DNA from: Cellvibrionaceae bacterium
GTDB taxonomy: Bacteria; Pseudomonadota; Gammaproteobacteria; Pseudomonadales; Cellvibrionaceae
Reading direction: 5' to 3'
DNA: 29,899 nucleotides
Assembly (NCBI GenBank): GCA_025800435.1
Contig: JAOXRV010000537.1
Coordinates: forward strand, 1 to 29,899
Below the pieces are notes generated by a model. That model had not been told where the DNA came from. It searched no databases and was given only the letters and a program-made list of their open reading frames with translations. The translations under genes and the position numbers were made by a program. The stretch's first letter is position 1; every line of letters starts with the position of its first letter. Below, piece by piece: positions 25,179-29,899 of this stretch.

Positions 25179-26258
25179 ATGCACACCTTAAGTGTCGATC
25201 TTGCCGATCGTAGCTACCCTATTTATATCGGCTCTGGCCTATTGGCCAAGCCCGAGTTATTGCAGCCCCATATTGCCGGTAAGCAGGTCTGTGTGGTGAC
25301 CAACGAAACTCTGGCAAGTTTGCTATTGCCGGAGTTAAAAGCGAGCCTGGCCGGCTACGATTACTGCGAAGTTATTTTACCCGACGGCGAAAGCCACAAA
25401 AACCTCGATACCCTCAATACTATTTTCGATACCCTGCTCGAAGCCCGTCACACCCGCAAAACCACATTGATCGCCCTCGGTGGCGGGGTGGTGGGGGATA
25501 TGACTGGTTTCGCCGCTGCATGTTACCAGCGCGGGGTGGATTTTATTCAGCTGCCGACCACACTGTTGTCCCAGGTGGATTCAAGTGTGGGGGGCAAAAC
25601 CGGGGTCAACCACCGCCTGGGCAAAAATATGATTGGCGCTTTTTACCAGCCTAACTGTGTGATTGCCGATACCGGTATTCTTAGAAGTTTGCCTGATAGA
25701 GAGCTGGCGGCAGGCTTGGCCGAAGTTATTAAATACGGCCTGATTGCAGATTCTGAGTTTTATCACTGGCTGGAGCAGAATATGATTGCTCTGAAGGCTG
25801 GTGACGAGCAATTACTGGCCCAGGCCGTTCGCCGCTCCTGTGAAATTAAAGCCGATGTGGTCGCCCAGGATGAGCGAGAAGGTGGTTTGCGCGCCATTCT
25901 CAATCTGGGGCACACCTTTGGTCACGCCATTGAAACCCACCAGGGCTATGGCCAATACCTGCACGGTGAGGCGGTGGCCATCGGCATGCAGATGGCGATA
26001 GAGCTTTCCGTTATCATGGCTTGGCTGCCGCCCGAACTGAGCGCGCGCAATCGCCGTTTGAGTGAAGCGGCGGGCCTGCCCGTACACACTCCCCCAGCGA
26101 TGACGGGGCGCGACTTTTTGGAGCTGATGGCGGTGGATAAAAAAGTAATGGATGGGCGCCTGCGCCTGGTCTTGCTCAAAGCTCTGGGTACGGCCGTGGT
26201 GACTGAAGATTTAGACAAGGAGCAGGTGCTGGCGGCTATTGACGCTTGCCGGGCTTAA
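25179..26258 (+). CDS. aroB: 3-dehydroquinate synthase AroB
   Basis: AroB converts DAHP to 3-dehydroquinate using bound NAD and a metal ion, the second step of the shikimate pathway. The 359-residue protein shows the NAD site LGGGVVGDMTGFAA, the active-site stretches QLPTTLLSQVDSSVGGKTGVNH and AEVIKYGLIAD, and the metal-binding NLGHTFGHAIE. A final metal ligand lies in LHGEAVAIGM. The start ATG 25179 is preceded by GAGA. It lies 60 bases after aroK, with the DamX-like gene 43 bases further on, the same order as aroK-aroB-damX in E. coli. Confidence 0.97.
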   Translation: MHTLSVDLADRSYPIYIGSGLLAKPELLQPHIAGKQVCVVTNETLASLLLPELKASLAGYDYCEVILPDGESHKNLDTLNTIFDTLLEARHTRKTTLIALGGGVVGDMTGFAAACYQRGVDFIQLPTTLLSQVDSSVGGKTGVNHRLGKNMIGAFYQPNCVIADTGILRSLPDRELAAGLAEVIKYGLIADSEFYHWLEQNMIALKAGDEQLLAQAVRRSCEIKADVVAQDEREGGLRAILNLGHTFGHAIETHQGYGQYLHGEAVAIGMQMAIELSVIMAWLPPELSARNRRLSEAAGLPVHTPPAMTGRDFLELMAVDKKVMDGRLRLVLLKALGTAVVTEDLDKEQVLAAIDACRA

Positions 26259-26301
26259 GTGAAGCCCGAGCCAATAGGGCGGCACTAACTGGAGAAACAG
26301 A

Positions 26302-28005
26302 TTGGATAGTTTAGCTGAGTACCTCGAATACTACGGCTTTGAATGCGAGCCATTTGTCGATGGTGTGTGTTTTTTCCCCGGTGCTGAGCGCGCAGAAGCG
26401 CTTGAGCAAATTCAGCACTGGTGCGACTTTGGCGCCGGGGTGATTGTGCTTGAGGGCGAGCCCGGCATTGGTAAAACCTGCCTTGCTCGGCAGCTGCTTG
26501 AGGCCCAGCCCCCGGCTCAACTGATCTCTGAGCTGGATGGCTCGGCGCTGGCCAATCTTGAACAAATGCTGATGGTGGTGGCAGCTGAGCTTGGGGTTGA
26601 GCTGCGTGAGTGCGAGGGCGGCAGTGCCATGCTCAATCAGCTGCGCCAGGCCATTAAAGCCCGTCAACACCAGCAGCAACCCTCCCTATTGATAACCGTA
26701 AGGCGCGCCCAATACTTGGATGATGCCTGTCTATTGGCGCTGCTTGGCTTATTGCAGGGGCAGGCCCCGGGGGCTGCCCAAATTAATGTGGTGCTGTTTG
26801 CCGAGCCGGGCTTAAGTGCGCGCCTGCGTAAGCTCGATGTGGCTGAGGTGCTAATCAATCAGCTGAGTTTGCGCCCTCTCAGTGGCCCCGAGGTGGCCGC
26901 CTATGTGCAGCAGCAGGCGCATTCGGTGGCCTACGAAGGCCCCGAGCTGTTTAATGCGGCAGAGATTAAACAGTTGCAATTGGGCTCGGGCGGGGTGCCT
27001 GCCGAGATCAATATACTGGCCCAGAATCTGCTAATTGATCGTCTCTACCACAAACCGCACCGGGCCTCTAAGTCGATGCCCCTGCCCCTGTTTGTGGCGG
27101 CGGCGGTATTGGGTGTCGGGGCATTGGCCTTCTTGTATCGCGAGCAGTGGTTTGGCGCACAGCCGGGGCAGCCCCAGCCCGCCACGGTGGCACAGGCGCC
27201 AACTGCCGGCCCAAATGATGTCGAAGCCCTGGTGCAGCAGGCATTAACCCCAGCGAAGCCGGTGTTTGCTGGTGATATGCAGGCGATGCCATTGCGGGTG
27301 GCCGCGCTGGCCGCCGTTGCTTTGCCGCCAGAGGATATCGAGTGGGTAGAGGGCAATGAGCCGGTGGCGCTGCCGTCTGTATCTGAGCCCCAGCCAAACA
27401 AGCCCCAGCCAATGCCCCCGGCCCAGGCCGAGCCGCAGCAGACGGAATTACCCGAATCTCAGCCGGCGAGTGAACAGCCGCTCGACCCACAGGCCTCGGC
27501 CGAGTTAGCCCCGGAGGCCTCGGCCGAGTTAACCGTGCCGCAAGCTGAAGCCGCTTCGGCCGCGCAGGCAGATATTGGTGAGCCAATGGCCTCGGCTGAG
27601 GCCGGCGCTGATAGCGGCCCTGGGCTGGCTGGGCGCAGTGACAATGCCGGCTCGCTGGCTTCGGTGAGCAGCGATCAAGGCCTTGAACTCAGCAGCTACA
27701 CCGAACATGAGCAGTACTTGCTTAAGTTGGTCGACAGCGCCTATGTGATTCAGCTATTGGCGGTGCGCACCACCAGCCAGGTCGAGAAGTTTCTGGCCGG
27801 CCAGCCCAATCGTGATCAGCTTAAAATCTTTAACCGCCGGCGGGATGGCAAAACCTGGTACGTGATAGTTTTGCCGGGCTTTGATACCTGGGCGCAGGTG
27901 CAGGCCGGTGTTGCCGATTTGCCCAATGCCCGCCAGCGCAAGTCTGCCTGGCCCAGATCAGTAAAAATCATTAAGGCGGATATCCGCTCATTTAGAGGCA
28001 TTTAG
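26302..28005 (+). CDS. DamX-like protein: AAA ATPase fold, membrane helix and SPOR domain
   Basis: The 567-residue protein has an N-terminal AAA-type domain with Walker A GEPGIGKT (52-59). The expected Walker B acidic pair is missing: the hydrophobic strand reads SLLITVRRAQYLDD (about 128-141). One membrane helix (about 259-279) leads to a long Ala/Pro/Gln/Glu linker with repeated ASAEL units (about 285-475), then a SPOR domain (about 485-563). It belongs to the DamX-type cell-division group encoded after aroB, corresponding to PA5037 in Pseudomonas. TTG 26302 is the start, with GGAG seven bases before it. It probably localises to the septum. Confidence 0.88.
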   Translation: MDSLAEYLEYYGFECEPFVDGVCFFPGAERAEALEQIQHWCDFGAGVIVLEGEPGIGKTCLARQLLEAQPPAQLISELDGSALANLEQMLMVVAAELGVELRECEGGSAMLNQLRQAIKARQHQQQPSLLITVRRAQYLDDACLLALLGLLQGQAPGAAQINVVLFAEPGLSARLRKLDVAEVLINQLSLRPLSGPEVAAYVQQQAHSVAYEGPELFNAAEIKQLQLGSGGVPAEINILAQNLLIDRLYHKPHRASKSMPLPLFVAAAVLGVGALAFLYREQWFGAQPGQPQPATVAQAPTAGPNDVEALVQQALTPAKPVFAGDMQAMPLRVAALAAVALPPEDIEWVEGNEPVALPSVSEPQPNKPQPMPPAQAEPQQTELPESQPASEQPLDPQASAELAPEASAELTVPQAEAASAAQADIGEPMASAEAGADSGPGLAGRSDNAGSLASVSSDQGLELSSYTEHEQYLLKLVDSAYVIQLLAVRTTSQVEKFLAGQPNRDQLKIFNRRRDGKTWYVIVLPGFDTWAQVQAGVADLPNARQRKSAWPRSVKIIKADIRSFRGI

Positions 28006-28107
28006 CAGCATTTTTGCCAACTTTGGCCGATCATGGCCGAATTTTATCTTTTTCTGGCTTGCTTAATTACCCTTTGGCGGTTAATATGCTGCGCCCATTC
28101 AACAGCT

Positions 28108-28133
28108 AAGCCCCTTTTCCTAGGGGCTTTTTT
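28108..28133 (+). terminator. Intrinsic terminator after the DamX-like gene
   Basis: AAGCCCC (28108-28114) pairs with GGGGCTT (28123-28129) around an 8-base loop, and the T run extends to 28133. It closes the pil-aro-SPOR gene series. Confidence 0.9.
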
Positions 28134-28289
28134 GTCTTCTGGGGTGGCACTGATCTGTGCTGGTATCAGCCCGTCCCAAACATGAGAGGCTGAACCGGTG
28201 GATGCACTCATCGAGCGGAGTATGGCGCGCTAGGCTGAGGCCTAAACGTGTTTGGAGCGACTTCGCCCTAGCAATATGTGAGACAGAGC
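28134..28289 (+). other. gltB leader region
   Basis: No gene is visible. A short inverted repeat CTGAT/ATCAG spans 28150-28169. A sigma-54-like pattern near 28145 has the GG and GC elements one base too far apart. No convincing sigma-70 promoter was found. Confidence 0.35.
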
Positions 28290-29899
28290 ATGACTACTGG
28301 ACTCTATCGTTTAGACGAATTTAAAGACAACTGTGGTTTTGGCTTAATCGCCAATACTAAAGGGGCTGTTAGCCACAGCCTGTTGCAATCGGCCATCGAG
28401 GCCCTAACCTGCATGACCCACCGCGGCGGTATCGCCGCCGATGGCCAAACCGGTGACGGCTGTGGCCTGCTGATGCAAAAGCCCGACGGCTTTTTGCGCA
28501 CGGTGGCCGAAGAGCAGGGCTTTGAGTTATCGGCCAACTACGGCATTGGCTCGCTGATGCTGAGCCAGGACCCGGTACTGGCCCAGGTCGCCAGGGATGC
28601 GGTCAGCAAAGAGATTGAAGCCGAGGGCCTAAGTGTGGCCGGCTGGCGCGAGGTGCCGGTCGATAAGTCCTGTCTCGGCCCTATCGCGCTAGAATCACTG
28701 CCCAGCTTTTACCAGGTGTTTGTCAATGCCGAGTGTTCGCTGCCGGCCTTGAATGCCAAACTGTATATGGCTCGCCGCCGCGCCGATAAGGCCTTAAAAG
28801 AAGATAAGGCCTTTTATATCGCCAGTCTGTCTTCCTCGGTGTTGTCCTATAAAGGCCTAATGATGCCTAAGGATATCCCGGTGTTTTATAAAGACCTGGC
28901 CGACCCGCGTTTAGAAACCGCGATTGTGGTTTTCCACCAGCGCTTCTCCACCAATACCATGCCCCAGTGGGAGCTGGCCCAGCCGTTTAGGATGCTGGCT
29001 CACAATGGTGAGATCAACACCGTCATGGGCAACCGCAACTGGGCCCGGGCGCGCACGCCCAAGTTCCAATCCGAGCTGCTGCCCAACCTGGCCGAAGTGG
29101 CACCGGTGGTAAACACCGAGGGTTCCGACTCCTCCAGCTTGGATAATATGCTCGAAGTACTGGTCGTTGGCGGTTTGCCGCTGCACCACGCCCTGCGTAT
29201 GTTGGTGCCGCCGGCCTGGCACAATGTGGAGTCTATCGACCCACAAGAGCGCGCCTACTACCAGTATATTTCTATGCACATTGAGCCCTGGGATGGCCCG
29301 GCCGGCTTGGTCATGACCGATGGTCGCTATGCGGTCTGTACCCTCGACCGCAATGGCCTGCGCCCCTCGCGCTGGGTGTTGACCGATGACGATGTGATCA
29401 CCGTTGCCTCAGAAGTCGGTGTGCATGGCTATAAGCCCGAGAACGTCGTCGCCAAGGGCCGCCTCGGCCCCGGCGATATGCTCTCGATCGACACCGAAAC
29501 CGGTGAGCTGCTCAACACCGAGCAGATTAACGATCAATTAAAAGTTCGCCAGCCCTATCGCAAGTGGCTTAAAGAGGGCAACTTAAAAATTGAATCGGTA
29601 CTGGAGGCCGAGGCCTACGAAGAGGCCATGCCGCGAGAAGAGCTGCCGCGCTATTTGAAGATGTTCCAGCTTAGCTTGGAAGAGCGCGACCAGGTCATTC
29701 GTCCGCTCGGCGAAGTGGGCCAGGAGGCTACCGGCTCCATGGGCGACGATACCCCGATGGCGGTGCTGTCGGCCAAAAAACGCAATCTGTTCGATTATTT
29801 CCGTCAGCAGTTTGCCCAGGTAACCAACCCACCCATCGACCCATTGCGCGAAGCCATCGTAATGTCGCTCGGTACCCAGCTGGGGCGCGAACTGAATGT
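28290..29899 (+). CDS. gltB: Glutamate synthase large subunit GltB (5' part, cut by window end)
   Basis: GltB takes the amide of glutamine and makes two glutamates from glutamine and 2-oxoglutarate. The open frame from ATG 28290 runs off the window after about 536 residues of an expected 1480 or so. It begins MTTGLYRLDEFKDNCGFG. Cys 15 would be the N-terminal nucleophile of the glutaminase domain after removal of the 14-residue propeptide. Further class II amidotransferase motifs are MTHRGGIAADGQTGDG, VFHQRFSTNTMPQW, MLAHNGEINTVMGN, EGSDSSSLDNMLE and DRNGLRPSR. The terminator at 28108-28133 separates it from the DamX-like gene, so it has its own promoter. Confidence 0.97.
   Translation, partial: MTTGLYRLDEFKDNCGFGLIANTKGAVSHSLLQSAIEALTCMTHRGGIAADGQTGDGCGLLMQKPDGFLRTVAEEQGFELSANYGIGSLMLSQDPVLAQVARDAVSKEIEAEGLSVAGWREVPVDKSCLGPIALESLPSFYQVFVNAECSLPALNAKLYMARRRADKALKEDKAFYIASLSSSVLSYKGLMMPKDIPVFYKDLADPRLETAIVVFHQRFSTNTMPQWELAQPFRMLAHNGEINTVMGNRNWARARTPKFQSELLPNLAEVAPVVNTEGSDSSSLDNMLEVLVVGGLPLHHALRMLVPPAWHNVESIDPQERAYYQYISMHIEPWDGPAGLVMTDGRYAVCTLDRNGLRPSRWVLTDDDVITVASEVGVHGYKPENVVAKGRLGPGDMLSIDTETGELLNTEQINDQLKVRQPYRKWLKEGNLKIESVLEAEAYEEAMPREELPRYLKMFQLSLEERDQVIRPLGEVGQEATGSMGDDTPMAVLSAKKRNLFDYFRQQFAQVTNPPIDPLREAIVMSLGTQLGRELN

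Noticed and set aside
27068..27586. 172-codon minus-strand frame opposite the DamX-like linker
   Set aside because: It reflects the Pro/Ala/Gln-rich composition of the linker and has no known features.
27480..27600. Repeated CCTCGGCCGAGTTA units as a possible CRISPR or mobile repeat
   Set aside because: They are in-frame codon repeats inside the Ala/Glu linker of the DamX-like protein, with no spacer structure.
28144..28161. Sigma-54 promoter TGGCAC...TGCT upstream of gltB
   Set aside because: The GG and GC elements are 13 bases apart instead of 12, so the match fails at the invariant spacing.

Overview
The window looks like chromosomal DNA of a marine-type gammaproteobacterium. The gene order priA, rpmE, malic enzyme, ponA, pilMNOPQ, aroK, aroB, SPOR/AAA gene, gltB is the order I know from Pseudomonas aeruginosa (PA5050 down to PA5036). 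The proteins point to the Pseudomonas/Cellvibrionales side of the class, possibly a Spongiibacteraceae-like organism. That lineage guess is inference. The backbone is GC-rich, while the middle of the window is visibly richer in A+T.

Layout. 1-553: the last 30 codons of a plus-strand SPOR gene, then a gene-free stretch with two long G-rich hairpin elements. 554-3412 (minus): an FtsN-like SPOR protein and priA. 3611-5450 (plus): rpmE and a malic enzyme, each closed by a clear terminator. 5592-16720: an accessory block not present at this point in the Pseudomonas gene order. It holds an RstB-like kinase and RstA-like regulator (minus), a tripartite RND efflux operon (plus), a DUF2860-type outer membrane barrel, an uncharacterised secreted lipoprotein with a calcium-loop motif, an inverted-repeat element and an orphan response regulator. 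16790-19450 (minus): ponA (PBP1a). 19606-28005 (plus): pilMNOPQ, aroK, aroB and a DamX-like AAA/SPOR gene, followed by a terminator. 28290-29899: the 5' part of gltB, cut by the window end.

How it works together. The backbone joins septal and peptidoglycan functions (two SPOR proteins, PBP1a), type IV pilus alignment proteins and secretin, the shikimate pathway and nitrogen assimilation. The accessory block reads as one envelope-response module. An almost identical 29-base operator (26/29 bases, three ACA half-sites at the same spacing) lies at the same distance from a -10 box upstream of both the efflux operon and the DUF2860-lipoprotein pair. It resembles the known RstA box, and an RstA-like regulator is encoded next door. 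This predicted regulon is the most interesting result in the window.

The first 84 bases are an exact inverted copy of the 3' end of the SPOR gene at 554-1153, so the left edge may be a contig-end artefact or a real inverted duplication. No rRNA, tRNA, CRISPR array or intact insertion sequence was seen.
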